64,000 nucleotides of DNA, from positions 124,001 through 188,000 of the forward strand of contig PENC01000004.1 of NCBI GenBank assembly GCA_003674045.1, read 5' to 3'. Below are positions 8,314-17,417 of this stretch, in pieces; within the stretch, counting starts at the first letter, position 1, and each line of letters begins with the position of its first letter. Origin of the DNA: Streptomyces griseocarneus. GTDB lineage: Bacteria > Actinomycetota > Actinomycetes > Streptomycetales > Streptomycetaceae. The notes beneath the pieces are model-generated. The model ran no database searches and was not told the DNA's origin. It saw only the letters and a program-made list of their open reading frames with translations. The translations under genes and the position numbers were made by a program.

Positions 8314-9626
8314 TGGCTGACCAAGCAGACCAGGCCGGACAGGCCGAGAAGACCGCGAAGGCCGGACAGCAGGCCGAGAAGGCCGACCGGAAGGCCGGGC
8401 CGGACGAGAGACACGGGCTGAGCCGGCGTCGGCTCCTCGGGACCGCCGGAGCCGCGGGCGCGGCGGGCCTCGTGATCGGCGGAGGCGGCGCGCTCGCCGC
8501 CGGTGCCGCCCAGGAGAAGCGGACGCCGCTCAGCGGGGTCGGCTCCGCGAGCGTGCCGTTTCACGGGAAACATCAGGCGGGCATCGCCGACCCCGCGCAG
8601 GCGTGCGGGCACCTGCTCGCCTTCGACCTCGCGCCGGGCGCCGACCGCAAGGCCGCGGCGGCCCTGCTGCGGCGCTGGTCGGCGACGGCCGCGGAGCTGA
8701 CGGCGGGCGAGGCGCCGAAGGGCGACGACACGGGCATCGCGCTGGACGCGGGCCCGTCGTCCCTGACCGTCACCTTCGGCTTCGGCCGCGGCTTCTTCGA
8801 CCGGACCGGCCTGGCGGACAAGCGCCCGGCCGCGCTGGAGCCGCTGCCCGCGTTCACCGCGGACGCCCTCGACGCCAAGCGGAGCGACGGCGACCTGTGG
8901 GTGCAGATCGGCTCCGACGATCCGCTCGTCGCCTTCCACGCGCTCCGGCTGCTCCAGAAGCAGGCCGGGGACACGGCCCGGCCGCGCTGGCAGATGAACG
9001 GCTTCAACCGCACGCCGGGCGCCACCGCCAGGCCCATGACCGCCCGCAATCTGATGGGGCAGATGGACGGCACGAACAACCCCAAGCCGAGCGACAAGGA
9101 CTTCGAGGCCCGGGTGTTCGTGCCGGAGGACTCCGGCGACTGGATGGCGGGCGGCTCCTACGCGGTCGTACGGCGCATCCGCATGCTGCTCGACAGCTGG
9201 GACAACCTGTCGCTGGAGCGGCAGGAGAGGGTGATCGGACGGCGCAAGTCGGACGGTGCCCCGCTGTCGGGCGGCACGGAGACGACCCCGGTCGACCTGA
9301 ACAAGGTGAACGAGGACGGCTCCCTGGCGATCGCGGGGGACGCGCACATCCGGGTCGCGGCACCGGAGTCCAACCGGGGCGCGGCCATGGTGCGGCGGGC
9401 GTTCTCGTACCACGACGGCTTCCTGGACGACGGCGCGCCGGACGCGGGGCTGCTGTTCATCGCCTGGCAGGCGGACCCGCGCAAGGGGTTCGTCCCGGTG
9501 CAGCGGAAGCTCGACCGGGGCGACGGTCTGTCGCGCTTCCTCCGCCACGAGTCGAGCGCCCTCTTCGCGGTCCCCGGCGGCTGCGCGGAAGGCGAGTACG
9601 TGGGGCAGAAGTTGCTGGAGGGGTGA
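8313..9626 (+). CDS. dtpA: Tat-exported DyP-type heme peroxidase (DtpA-like)
   Basis: Dye-decolorizing peroxidase of 437 residues. An unusual Ala/Gln/Lys-rich N-tail (1-35) precedes a twin-arginine signal SRRRLLG, so the protein is folded with heme before export. The catalytic Asp is in GQMDGTNN (GxxDG motif, about 248-252), the proximal His in DAHIRVAAPESN (about 344), and the distal Arg lies before FSYHDG. In S. lividans the homologue DtpA works with Sco and the copper radical oxidase GlxA in hyphal development. Position as last gene of the copper operon, coupled by TGATG to copCD and closed by a strong terminator, supports the same role here. Confidence 0.92.
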   Translation: MADQADQAGQAEKTAKAGQQAEKADRKAGPDERHGLSRRRLLGTAGAAGAAGLVIGGGGALAAGAAQEKRTPLSGVGSASVPFHGKHQAGIADPAQACGHLLAFDLAPGADRKAAAALLRRWSATAAELTAGEAPKGDDTGIALDAGPSSLTVTFGFGRGFFDRTGLADKRPAALEPLPAFTADALDAKRSDGDLWVQIGSDDPLVAFHALRLLQKQAGDTARPRWQMNGFNRTPGATARPMTARNLMGQMDGTNNPKPSDKDFEARVFVPEDSGDWMAGGSYAVVRRIRMLLDSWDNLSLERQERVIGRRKSDGAPLSGGTETTPVDLNKVNEDGSLAIAGDAHIRVAAPESNRGAAMVRRAFSYHDGFLDDGAPDAGLLFIAWQADPRKGFVPVQRKLDRGDGLSRFLRHESSALFAVPGGCAEGEYVGQKLLEG

Positions 9627-9632
9627 GGTTCA

Positions 9633-9671
9633 CCGCAGGGTGCCCCCGGGCCGTACGGGGGCACCCTGCGG
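9633..9671 (+). terminator. Strong terminator after the copper/DyP operon
   Basis: A perfect 16-bp GC-rich stem (arms 9633-9648 and 9656-9671, loop GGCCGTA) starts 6 bases after the dtpA stop. It separates the copper operon from pheA. Confidence 0.85.
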
Positions 9672-9728
9672 ACCTCGGTAGTGTGGCGGGACCGCCCCGG
9701 ACCCCCACCACGAGGAGCGAACAGCGTG

Positions 9729-10664
9729 ATGTCGGCCAGTCGCTATACCTATCTGGGCCCCGAGGGCACCTTCACCGAGGCCGCCCTGCGCACCCTGCCG
9801 GAGGCGGCCACGCGCGAGCTCGTGCCGATGGTGTCCGTGCCCGCGGCGCTGGACGCCGTGCGCAGCGAGGAGGCGGCGGCCGCCCTGGTGCCGATCGAGA
9901 ACTCCGTCGAGGGCGGCGTCACCGCGACCCTCGACGAACTCGCCACCGGCACGCCGCTGATGATCTACCGCGAGGTGCTGCTCCGCATCGCCTTCGCGCT
10001 GCTCGTGCGGCCCGGCACGAAGCTCTCCGACATCAAGACCGTGACCGGCCACCCCGTCGCCCAGCCGCAGGTGCGCAAGTGGCTCGCCGGGAACCTGCCG
10101 GACGCCCGGTGGGAGTCCTCGGCCTCCAACGCGGACGGCGCGCGGCTGGTCCAGGAGGGGCGCTACGACGCGGCGTTCGCGGGCGAGTTCGCCGCGGCCA
10201 CGTACGGCCTCGAACCGCTGGTCAAGGACATCCACGACGCGAAGAACGCACAGACCCGCTTCGTGCTCGCGGGCCGTCCGGCCCGCCCGGCGGTACGCAC
10301 CGGCGCGGACCGGACGTCGGTGGTCGTGTGGATCCGCGACGACCACCCGGGCGCGCTGCTGGAGGTGCTCCAGGAGTTCGCGGCGCGCGGGGTGAACCTG
10401 CTGCGGATCGAGTCCCGCCCGACGGGCGAGGGCATGGGCCGCTACTGCTTCTCGGTGGACTGCGAGGGCCACATCACCGACCGCCGGGTCGGCGAGGCCC
10501 TGATGGGTCTCAAGCGCGTCTCCCAGAAGGTGCGCTTCCTGGGCTCGTACCCGAGGGCGGGCGCCTCGGAGGTGGCGCCGCCGCGTCCGGGGACGTCGGA
10601 CGCCGAGTTCCTGGCCGCCGCGGAGTGGCTGGCGCGGTGCGCGGACGGCGGCACGGGGCAGTGA
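9729..10664 (+). CDS. pheA: Prephenate dehydratase
   Basis: Cytosolic enzyme converting prephenate to phenylpyruvate in phenylalanine synthesis, 311 residues, the monofunctional actinobacterial type. The PDT domain (1-185) starts GPEGTFTEAAL and contains the catalytic TRF (about 176-178, in AQTRFVLAG). The ACT domain (about 198-280) contains the phenylalanine-binding ESRPTGEGMGRY. The start is ATG 9729 (GTG 9726 is possible) behind GAGGAGCG. A hisC-type aminotransferase at 39.5-40.6 kb could act later in the same pathway, but it is not linked. A 579-base non-coding region follows before serS. Confidence 0.95.
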   Translation: MSASRYTYLGPEGTFTEAALRTLPEAATRELVPMVSVPAALDAVRSEEAAAALVPIENSVEGGVTATLDELATGTPLMIYREVLLRIAFALLVRPGTKLSDIKTVTGHPVAQPQVRKWLAGNLPDARWESSASNADGARLVQEGRYDAAFAGEFAAATYGLEPLVKDIHDAKNAQTRFVLAGRPARPAVRTGADRTSVVVWIRDDHPGALLEVLQEFAARGVNLLRIESRPTGEGMGRYCFSVDCEGHITDRRVGEALMGLKRVSQKVRFLGSYPRAGASEVAPPRPGTSDAEFLAAAEWLARCADGGTGQ

Positions 10665-10684
10665 CGGGCCCGGCGATCCGCCGG

Positions 10685-11154
10685 TGATCCACAGAGTTAT
10701 CCACAGCCAGATGCCATCCTGGGGATAAGTCGACAGATCGAGGCCCTCGCAGCCGCCTGGAATGCCACCAAGGTCGACAAATCGCTCTAGCCACAGACTC
10801 GTCATCCACAGCACCGAGGTTGGCCGGACACAGGCCCGGCCACCCCTCCGACGAGCCGCAAGCGCCGGAACCCCCGCGAAAGCAAGCCATTGTCACCCGA
10901 ATGAGTGAAGAGGTCGGGGTTTAGCAAGCATTCCACGACATAGGCCGGACCCGGCTGGAATGTTCGATTCCGACATCCACAGATTTCGCGCACACCCTGT
11001 GGACAAAGAAAGCGGAGGGGTCAGTTCCTGTGGACAACAAGTCCGCCAACTTCCGCGCTCCGCACGGTGGATCACCCTACCCCGGCGCCCCTATGTCCCT
11101 TTTCATCAAAACCGCGGAATTTTCCCGGCGGCGACCCCCGGCCGGTTATTCACA
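10685..11154. other. Cluster of DnaA boxes in the pheA-serS intergenic region
   Basis: Within 470 bases I count eight nonamers close to the Streptomyces DnaA box. Three are perfect: TTATCCACA 10697-10705 (+), TTGTCCACA read on the minus strand at 10998-11006 and again at 11029-11037. TCATCCACA 10802-10810 fits the degenerate Streptomyces consensus. TGATCCACA 10685-10693, TTATCCCCA 10720-10728 (-) and TTATTCACA 11146-11154 have one mismatch, and ACATCCACA 10973-10981 has two. The region also has more A+T than its flanks. Without dnaA or dnaN beside it, it is not oriC; a DnaA-titrating or regulatory site is more likely. The remaining 10665-11243 holds only the serS promoter. Confidence 0.8.
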
Positions 11155-11231
11155 GCCTTTTCCACTCACCCCAAAATGGGGCAAACCATAACCAAATGGA
11201 ATATCGCGTCGAGTGATCGCTCCCACGACGG

Positions 11232-11237
11232 TAGCCT
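11232..11237 (+). promoter_or_regulatory. -10 box of a leaderless serS transcript
   Basis: TAGCCT lies exactly 6 bases before the GTG start of serS. Since transcription starts 6-7 bases after a -10 box, the mRNA would begin at the start codon. The same arrangement recurs at several genes in this window. Confidence 0.55.
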
Positions 11238-11243
11238 GGTGGG

Positions 11244-12521
11244 GTGATTGACCTTCGCCTGCTTCGTGAGGACCCCGACCGTGTGCGCGCCTCCCAGCGC
11301 GCCCGTGGAGAGGACGTCGGCATCGTCGACGCGCTGCTCTCCGCCGACGAACGGCGCAGGTCGTCCGGCGTCCGCTTCGACGAACTCCGCTCCGAGCAGA
11401 AGTCGCTCGGCAAGCTGATCCCCAAGGCCACCGGTGACGAGAAGGCCGAGCTGCTGAAGAAGGCCGCCGAGCTCGCCGCGTCCGTCAAGGCCGCCAACGC
11501 CGAGCAGGACGAGGCCGCGGCCGAGACCCAGCGCCTGCTGCTCCAGGTCGGCAACCTCGTGCACCCCGACGTGCCGCGCGGCGGCGAGGACGACTTCGTC
11601 GTCCTGGAGACCGTCGGCACCCCGCGCGACTTCGCCGCCGAGGGCTTCACCCCCAAGGACCACCTGGAGCTGGGCCAGACGCTCGGCGCCATCGACGTCG
11701 AGCGCGGCGCCAAGGTGTCCGGCTCGCGCTTCTACTACCTGACGGGTGTCGGCGCGCTGCTGGAGCTCGCCCTCGTCAACGCCGCCATCGCGCAGGCCAC
11801 GGCCGCCGGCTTCACGCCGATGCTCACGCCCGCGCTGGTCAAGCCGCGCGCCATGGAGGGCACCGGCTTCCTGGGTCAGGCCGCGCAGGACGTCTACCAC
11901 CTGGAGAAGGACGACTTCTACCTCGTGGGCACGTCCGAGGTGCCGCTCGCGGCGTACCACATGGACGAGATCCTCGAGGCCGACAAGCTGCCGCTGCGCT
12001 ACGCGGGCTTCTCCCCGTGCTTCCGCCGCGAGGCCGGTACGTACGGCAAGGACACCCGCGGCATCTTCCGCGTCCACCAGTTCGACAAGGTCGAGATGTT
12101 CTCGTACGTCGCGCCGGAGGACGCCGAGGCGGAGCACAAGCGCCTGCTGGAGTGGGAGATGCAGTGGCTGAACAGCCTCGAGCTCCCCTACCAGGTGATC
12201 GACGTGGCCACGGGCGACCTGGGCTCCTCCGCCTCGCGCAAGTACGACTGCGAGGCGTGGATCCCGACGCAGGGCAAGTACCGCGAGCTGACCTCGACGT
12301 CGAACTGTGACGAGTTCCAGTCGCGCCGTCTGTCCGTCCGTATGCGCGACGGCAAGAACGTCCGCCCGCTGGCGACGCTCAACGGCACGCTGTGCGCCGT
12401 CCCGCGCACGATCGTGGCGATCCTGGAGAACCACCAGCAGGCCGACGGCTCCGTGCGGGTGCCCGAGGTGCTCCGTCCGTACCTGGGCGGCCGTGAGGTC
12501 CTGGAGCCCGTCGCCAAGTGA
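11244..12521 (+). CDS. serS: Seryl-tRNA synthetase
   Basis: Class II aminoacyl-tRNA synthetase charging tRNA-Ser, 425 residues, full length. The N-terminal antiparallel coiled-coil arm (about 28-105) reads clearly. Motif 2 is [20 protein letters not shown] and motif 3 is near the C-terminus ([20 protein letters not shown]). The GTG start at 11244 is supported by serS N-termini beginning MIDLRLLRE and by a leaderless -10 box. The stop overlaps the next gene by 4 bases (GTGA). Expression may be affected by the DnaA-box region just upstream. Confidence 0.97.
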   Translation: MIDLRLLREDPDRVRASQRARGEDVGIVDALLSADERRRSSGVRFDELRSEQKSLGKLIPKATGDEKAELLKKAAELAASVKAANAEQDEAAAETQRLLLQVGNLVHPDVPRGGEDDFVVLETVGTPRDFAAEGFTPKDHLELGQTLGAIDVERGAKVSGSRFYYLTGVGALLELALVNAAIAQATAAGFTPMLTPALVKPRAMEGTGFLGQAAQDVYHLEKDDFYLVGTSEVPLAAYHMDEILEADKLPLRYAGFSPCFRREAGTYGKDTRGIFRVHQFDKVEMFSYVAPEDAEAEHKRLLEWEMQWLNSLELPYQVIDVATGDLGSSASRKYDCEAWIPTQGKYRELTSTSNCDEFQSRRLSVRMRDGKNVRPLATLNGTLCAVPRTIVAILENHQQADGSVRVPEVLRPYLGGREVLEPVAK

Positions 12522-13324
12522 GTGCCGAGCTGCCCTACCGCCTGATCGCGACCGACCTGGACGGCACGCTGCTGCGCTCCGACGACACCGTCTCGGAGCG
12601 CACGCGGGCCGCGCTGCGGCGCGTGACGGCGCTGGGCGCCTCGCACATCATCGTCACCGGGCGCGCCGTCCCGTGGACGAAGCACATCCTGGACTCGCTG
12701 GACTACAAGGGCCTCGCGGTGTGCGCGCAGGGCGCGCAGGTCTACCACGCGGGCGAGCACAGGCTGCTGACGTCGGTGACGCTGGACCGGCAGCTCGCCG
12801 GTCTGGCGCTCGCCAAGATCGAGGCGGAGGTCGGCCCGCTGTACCTCGCCGCCAGCCGTGACGGCATGGACGGCGACGTACTGGTCGGCCCCGGCTACCG
12901 CATCCAGGAGGGACCGCTCCCGGCGATCCCGATCACGGACGCGGCCGAGCTGTGGGCCGCGCCCCTGAACAAGCTCTACCTCCAGCACCCGGGGCTGGGC
13001 GACGACGGCCTGGCGGAGGTCGCGCGGGCGGTCGCGGGCGACCTCGTGGGCGTGACGATGGCGGGCCCGGGCATCGTCGAGCTCCTGCCCCTGGGCCTGA
13101 GCAAGGCCACCGGCCTCTCCCTGGCCGCCCGCCGCCTCGGCATGAAGGCGGCGGACACGATCGCCTTTGGAGACATGCCGAACGACATCCCGATGTTCGG
13201 GTGGGCGGCGCACGGCGTGGCGATGGCCAACGCCCACCCCGCACTGAAGGCGGTCGCGGACGAGGTCACGACCTCGAACGAGGAGGACGGCATCGCGGAC
13301 GTCCTGGACCGTCTGTACGCGTAA
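12518..13324 (+). CDS. Cof-type HAD-superfamily phosphatase
   Basis: Cytosolic HAD subfamily IIB hydrolase, 268 residues. Motif I is [11 protein letters not shown] near the N-terminus, motif II is in IIVTGR, motif III Lys is in GLSKATGL and motif IV is GDMPNDIPM. The C2 cap (about 85-190) is typical of Cof proteins, which hydrolyse small phosphorylated metabolites; the substrate is unknown. It overlaps serS by 4 bases and so is translated with it. A second Cof-type gene lies at 28.7 kb. A dispersed repeat starts one base after the stop. Confidence 0.9.
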   Translation: MSAELPYRLIATDLDGTLLRSDDTVSERTRAALRRVTALGASHIIVTGRAVPWTKHILDSLDYKGLAVCAQGAQVYHAGEHRLLTSVTLDRQLAGLALAKIEAEVGPLYLAASRDGMDGDVLVGPGYRIQEGPLPAIPITDAAELWAAPLNKLYLQHPGLGDDGLAEVARAVAGDLVGVTMAGPGIVELLPLGLSKATGLSLAARRLGMKAADTIAFGDMPNDIPMFGWAAHGVAMANAHPALKAVADEVTTSNEEDGIADVLDRLYA

Positions 13325-13325
13325 A

Positions 13326-13416
13326 GGCGCCCCGTAAGGGGCGCGGGGAACTGCGCGACCAGCCCCCACCGGCCCGCGGACGCGCACCGGACCTCACGAG
13401 GCACCCCGGCGGGCGC
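13326..13416 (+). repeat. Dispersed intergenic repeat, copy R2
   Basis: Same family as R1 without the 30-base insertion. It has the GGCGCCCC/GGGGCGC hairpin, then GCGGGGAACTGCGCGACCAG, CCCACCGGCCCGC and ACGAGGCACCCC. It begins directly after the stop of the HAD gene, reads in the same direction, and fills most of the space before the end of the convergent rhomboid gene (13394), overlapping its last codons. Confidence 0.8.
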
Positions 13417-14092
13417 CCCGCACCAACGGAAAGCTCCACGTCGGCCGCCCCCACGTAAGCGGCCGGCACGCGAACCCGATCAGCAACGCAACCGCATGCC
13501 CGGCATCGGTGAACGTGCCGCCCGCGACCAACGGCACACCGAAAAAGAGCACCAGCCCCACCACGTACGCCCACCGCCACGGCAGCGGCACCCGGTACGC
13601 GAGCACGCCCGCCGCGGAGGCGAGCCCGTACGACACCCCGATGTCGACAACATGCTTCATCGAGCGCGGCAGCGAGTGGTTCTCGATCGACAGCAGCACG
13701 ATCTCCTGGCTGACGAGCGTGGCCGCGACATGCCCGATGGCGACCGTGAGCAGCCAGCGCCAGGTGCCGATCCAGCGCTCGACGTTGGCGTGCACGAGCT
13801 CGAAGAGCACGGCGTAGAGCAGGAAGGACGACGGGTTCTCGATCCAGAAGCCGCTGACCAGCAGCGACCGGAGAGGGTGCTTGTTGAGCTGGTGGATGTT
13901 GCTGCTGTTGCGGTGGAAGAGGAAGTTGTCCAGGTCCTGGCTCGCCGCGACGATCACCAGACTGGTGACACCGATGATGAGCAGCCAGATGTGCGTGCCC
14001 GGAGCCGAGTGGACCCAGGCACGGCCGCGGGCGCAGAGCCGGCGAAGGGCGGCCGCCGATCGGCGGGCGGCGCGCACACCGTCCCGATTCAC
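13394..14092 (-). CDS. Rhomboid-like intramembrane serine protease
   Basis: A 232-residue polytopic membrane protein of the actinobacterial rhomboid-like family. About six hydrophobic segments are visible. The putative catalytic Ser is in DIGVSYGLAS (GxSx pattern) and the His in DAGHAVALLIGF of the last helix, so a Ser-His dyad can be proposed. A first-loop segment NNIHQ-like (SSNIHQLNKHP) precedes helix 2. I place the start at GTG 14092 because a TACCGT box is exactly 6 bases upstream (leaderless pattern); ATG 14095 is equally readable. The substrate is unknown. It is divergent from the GntR gene and its 3' end overlaps repeat R2. Confidence 0.75.
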   Translation of the reverse strand: MNRDGVRAARRSAAALRRLCARGRAWVHSAPGTHIWLLIIGVTSLVIVAASQDLDNFLFHRNSSNIHQLNKHPLRSLLVSGFWIENPSSFLLYAVLFELVHANVERWIGTWRWLLTVAIGHVAATLVSQEIVLLSIENHSLPRSMKHVVDIGVSYGLASAAGVLAYRVPLPWRWAYVVGLVLFFGVPLVAGGTFTDAGHAVALLIGFACRPLTWGRPTWSFPLVRGARRGAS

Positions 14093-14098
14093 CATTCG

Positions 14099-14104
14099 AC
14101 GGTA
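14099..14104 (-). promoter_or_regulatory. -10 box of a leaderless rhomboid transcript
   Basis: TACCGT on the minus strand ends 6 bases before GTG 14092. The 16 bases from the box to the start codon differ at only one position from those in front of the ABC ATPase gene at 20987, suggesting a shared promoter class. Confidence 0.45.
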
Positions 14105-14127
14105 GCCGCGGTTCCGTCGGCGCGCAG

Positions 14128-14138
14128 TTGTAGGATGA
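14128..14138 (+). promoter_or_regulatory. Possible GntR/FadR-type operator over the -10 of the regulator gene
   Basis: TTGTAGGATGA resembles the FadR-family pattern TNGTNNNACNA with one mismatch and includes a plausible -10 (TAGGAT, 14131-14136). It lies 62 bases upstream of the regulator start, consistent with autoregulation. Confidence 0.35.
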
Positions 14139-14199
14139 CTGGGCAACCGGGTGATCGGGCCCAGTCGAGGGCCGGAACGGACAGCAGGAGGAGCGGCCG

Positions 14200-14910
14200 A
14201 TGGCACTGCGGGCGGCGGGACGGCAGTCCCTCGTGGACACCGTCGTGGATCAGTTGCGCGCGCAGGTCGCCGCCGGTGAGTGGAAGGTCGGCGAACGCAT
14301 CCCGACCGAGCACGCGCTCGCCGAGCAGCTTCAGGTGGGCCGGAACACCGTCCGCGAGGCGGTCCGCGTGCTGGTGCACGCGGGCATGCTCCGCTCGCGC
14401 CAGGGCGAGGGCACCTTCGTCGTCTCCCTGGCCGACCCCGCGGAGATCATGCGCGGGGTCCAGCGCGCGGGCATCCGGGACGTCCTGGAGCTGCGCATCG
14501 CCCTGGAGGCGGAGGCCGCGCGGCTCGCGGCGCTGCGCCACGAGCCCGCCGACCTGGAGCGGATGCGCGCGGCACTGGAGGCGCAGACGGCCTTCGAGGA
14601 CCCCGAGGGCCAACCCGACGCGAGCAGCCTGGAGCTCTACGCCGACCACGACGTCGAGTTCCACAAGGCGGTCGTGGAGGCGGCCCACAACACCGCGCTG
14701 ACCGCCACGTACTCCTGGTTCAGCAGCTCGGTGCGCGAGGCGCTGGTCACCGCGCTCGGCGACCGCGAGATGCCGCACATCCTCCACGGCGACCACCACG
14801 CCCTGCTCGACGCCATCGCCTCCGGCGACCCGGACGCCGCCGCGAGCGCCTGCCGGGCGCTGCTGGACCGCCCCAAACAGGCGGTCGATTCCCTGCTCGC
14901 CGAGAGCTGA
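14200..14910 (+). CDS. FadR/GntR-family transcriptional regulator (FCD domain)
   Basis: A 236-residue regulator. A winged-helix GntR DNA-binding domain (about 8-75) has the recognition helix in GRNTVREAVRVLVHAGML. A C-terminal all-helical FCD ligand domain (about 90-220) follows, with probable metal-binding residues in ADHDVEFH and HGDHHALLDAI. It probably controls the exporter gene 106 bases downstream and itself; the ligand is unknown. GGAGGAG lies before the ATG. It is transcribed divergently from the rhomboid gene. Confidence 0.9.
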   Translation: MALRAAGRQSLVDTVVDQLRAQVAAGEWKVGERIPTEHALAEQLQVGRNTVREAVRVLVHAGMLRSRQGEGTFVVSLADPAEIMRGVQRAGIRDVLELRIALEAEAARLAALRHEPADLERMRAALEAQTAFEDPEGQPDASSLELYADHDVEFHKAVVEAAHNTALTATYSWFSSSVREALVTALGDREMPHILHGDHHALLDAIASGDPDAAASACRALLDRPKQAVDSLLAES

Positions 14911-15016
14911 TCACCACGGGCGGAGCGCCCGCCGCGCCCTGTGCGGAACACGCAGACAGCGCAGAGGACGACGGACGCACCGCCCGCACCCCCGTACGAC
15001 CCTTGGAAAGGCCCCC

Positions 15017-16324
15017 ATGTCGGAAACGAGGTCACCCGCGCCGCTGATCGGAACGGAACGGGCCGCGGAAGCGGCCGCGGCCGCCCAGGAGCTCGCGCCA
15101 CCGGCGGCCGCGGCCCCGCGGCTGCGGGCGCATCCCGCGCTCGTCCTGCTGGGCATCGTCCTGGCGTCGCTCAACATGCGCGCGGCGCTGGCCGGGGTGT
15201 CGCCGCTGGTCGGCGAGATCGGCGACCACTTCCATCTGGCGGCGGCCGCGAGCAGCCTGGTGACCACCATTCCGCTCGTCTTCATGGGGCTCGGGTCGAT
15301 CGTCGCGCCCAAGCTGGCCCGCAGGTGGGGTACCGAGGCCGTGCTCTGCGGCGCGCTCGTCCTGCTGTGCGGCGGCGTCCTGCTGCGCGTCGCGCCGCCG
15401 GTCGTCGCGCTGTTCGTCGGCTGTGCGCTCGTGGGCACGGCGATAGCCCTGCTCAACGTGCTGATGCCGGGGCTGATCAAGCGGGACTTCCCCGACCGCG
15501 CCGCGGGCATGACCGCGCTCTACTCCAGCGCGATGATCCTCGGCGCCACCGTCTCCGCGGCCACCGCCGTGCCGCTGGAGGACGCCCTGGGCGGGTGGCG
15601 CGGCTCGCTCGCCTCCTGGTCCGTGCTGGCGGCCGTCGCGGCGGTCGTGTGGCTGCCCCAGGTCGTCATCTCGCGGCGGGCCGCCCGTGAGGCCGCGGAG
15701 GACGCCACGGGCGCGCGCTCGCGAGCGGTGTCCGGACCCGTCGCCGGGGACGCCGCGAACCTCACCCGCTCCCCGCTGGCCTGGCAGATCACGCTGTTCA
15801 TGGGCTCGCAGTCGCTGGTCGCCTACGTGATCATCGCCTGGCTGCCGACGATCTTCACCGACCACGGGATGAGCAAGGCACAGGCCGGTCTCGTCTTCGC
15901 GTACAGCACGCTGGTGCAGGCGGTCGGCTCGTTCGTCGTGCCGATGCTCGCCGGGCGGATGCGTTCGCAGCGGCCGCTGGCGGTCGCCGTGGTGATCCTG
16001 ATGGCCACCGGTGTGGGCGGCCTGCTCGTCGCTCCGGTCGGCGGCGCCTGGCTCTGGGCGACGCTGTACGGCGTCGGGCAGGGCGGCACGCTGGGGCTCG
16101 CCCTGACGCTGATGGTGCTGCGCACCAGGGACGCGCACACGGCGGCCCGGCTGTCGGGCATGGCCCAGACGTGGGGCTATCTGCTGGCCGCCGTCGGCCC
16201 GTTCGCCCTCGGCGCGGTGCACCAGGCGACCGGCGGCTGGACCGTGCCGATCGCGGCGCTGCTGGTGGTGTGCGCGGGGCTGATGGCACTCGGGCTCGGC
16301 GCGGGGCGCGATCGCAGGATCTGA
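15017..16324 (+). CDS. CynX/NimT-family MFS transporter
   Basis: Twelve-helix major facilitator protein, 435 residues, with an Ala-rich cytoplasmic N-tail (1-38). The first helix region contains SLNMRAALAGVSPLV, the signature of the CynX/NimT (cyanate or nitroimidazole transporter) branch. Between helices 6 and 7 there is a short charged loop (about 220-240). It probably exports or imports a small anion or drug; the substrate is unknown. It follows the GntR regulator in the same direction, the usual regulator-transporter pair. Start ATG 15017 has GGAAAGG upstream. Confidence 0.88.
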   Translation: MSETRSPAPLIGTERAAEAAAAAQELAPPAAAAPRLRAHPALVLLGIVLASLNMRAALAGVSPLVGEIGDHFHLAAAASSLVTTIPLVFMGLGSIVAPKLARRWGTEAVLCGALVLLCGGVLLRVAPPVVALFVGCALVGTAIALLNVLMPGLIKRDFPDRAAGMTALYSSAMILGATVSAATAVPLEDALGGWRGSLASWSVLAAVAAVVWLPQVVISRRAAREAAEDATGARSRAVSGPVAGDAANLTRSPLAWQITLFMGSQSLVAYVIIAWLPTIFTDHGMSKAQAGLVFAYSTLVQAVGSFVVPMLAGRMRSQRPLAVAVVILMATGVGGLLVAPVGGAWLWATLYGVGQGGTLGLALTLMVLRTRDAHTAARLSGMAQTWGYLLAAVGPFALGAVHQATGGWTVPIAALLVVCAGLMALGLGAGRDRRI

Positions 16325-16387
16325 GACGTTGGGAAGGCAGGAAGGCCCTCTCCGGGGCCTCCCACTGCCGTGAGGAGAGCGCCACCC

Positions 16388-17353
16388 ATGCACGTGCCTT
16401 CCCGCATCACCGTCCCCGCCGAACTGGCCCGCTTCCACGCCACCTACGACGGGGAAGTGGGCCGCGCGTGGACCGCCGCGCTGCCGTCCCTGGGTGCCGA
16501 GTTCCTCGACCGCTGGGGGCTGCGGCTCGACGGTCCCGCGTCGCACGGCATGGTCGCGCTCGTGCTGCCCGTACGGCGTGCGGACGGCACTCCGGCCGCC
16601 CTGAAGCTCCAGCCGCTGACCGACGAGAGCGTCGACGAACCGGCCGCCCTGCGCGCCTGGAACGGCGACGGCGCGGTCGCCCTGCTGGACCACGACGCGG
16701 AGACCGGCACGATGCTGCTGGAGCGGCTGGACGCCGAACGTTCGCTGCTGTGCGTGCCGGACGCGGAGGAGGCGCTGCGGACGCTCTCCGAATTGCTCGC
16801 CCGGCTGTTGAAGACGCCCCCGCCGCACGACGGCATGCGCACCCTGACGGACATCGCCTCCGCGATGCTCGCCGACGTGCCCGAGGCCCTGCCGGCCATC
16901 CCCGACGCCACTGAGCGCGCCCTGGTGGCCGACTGCGCCGCCGCCGTGCGGGAGGTGAACGGCGAGCCCGGGCCGGACGGGCGGCGTCTGCTGCACTGGG
17001 ACCTGCACTACGCGAACGTGCTGGCGCCGCTGCCCGGTGCCGACCGGGAGCCGTGGCTGGCCATAGACCCCAAACCGCTCGTGGGCGACCCGGGCTTCGA
17101 GCTGCTGCCCGCCATGGACGACCGCTGGGAGGACGTCACCGCGACCGGTGACGTGCGGCGGGCCGTGCTCCGGCGCTTCGACCTGATGACGGACGTGGTC
17201 GGCCTGGACCGGTCGCGTGCCGCCCGGTGGACGCTCGGGCGGGTGCTCCAGAACGCTCTGTGGGACATCGAGGACACCGAGGAGGACGAGGTCGTCTCCC
17301 TCTCCTCCACCCAGCTGGAGACAGCGCGGATCCTGCTCGACGCGCGGATGTGA
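16388..17353 (+). CDS. APH(6)/hydroxyurea-type phosphotransferase
   Basis: Cytosolic kinase of the aminoglycoside/hydroxyurea phosphotransferase family, 321 residues. Visible motifs are LKLQPLTDES (nucleotide-binding Lys), MLLERLD, the catalytic loop HWDLHYANVL (Brenner motif) and the metal-binding AIDPKPLVGDPGFEL, which is typical of streptomycin 6-kinases and their relatives. Most such chromosomal genes have no proven antibiotic substrate, so resistance is only a possibility. A strong GAGGAGAG site precedes ATG 16388. A 34-base perfect palindrome right after the stop ends the transcript. Confidence 0.87.
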   Translation: MHVPSRITVPAELARFHATYDGEVGRAWTAALPSLGAEFLDRWGLRLDGPASHGMVALVLPVRRADGTPAALKLQPLTDESVDEPAALRAWNGDGAVALLDHDAETGTMLLERLDAERSLLCVPDAEEALRTLSELLARLLKTPPPHDGMRTLTDIASAMLADVPEALPAIPDATERALVADCAAAVREVNGEPGPDGRRLLHWDLHYANVLAPLPGADREPWLAIDPKPLVGDPGFELLPAMDDRWEDVTATGDVRRAVLRRFDLMTDVVGLDRSRAARWTLGRVLQNALWDIEDTEEDEVVSLSSTQLETARILLDARM

Positions 17354-17354
17354 A

Positions 17355-17388
17355 GTAAGGGGCGGCCTCCCGGGAGGCCGCCCCTTAC
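17355..17388. terminator. Bidirectional terminator (34-base perfect palindrome)
   Basis: The 34 bases from GTAAGGGG to CCCCTTAC are fully self-complementary. It lies between the stop codons of the APH-like gene (+) and the ABC permease gene (-), so it can terminate both. Confidence 0.92.
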
Positions 17389-17417
17389 ACGCGTCGTCGT
17401 ACGGATACCGCCCGCTC

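Noticed and set aside
10665..11243. Possible oriC because of many DnaA boxes
   Set aside because: dnaA, dnaN, rpmH and recF are not adjacent, there are fewer boxes than in Streptomyces oriC (about 19), and pheA/serS flank it.
16388..17353. Antibiotic-resistance gene on a mobile element
   Set aside because: The APH-like gene has the same codon use as its neighbours and no insertion sequence or integrase is near; it is a chromosomal core kinase.
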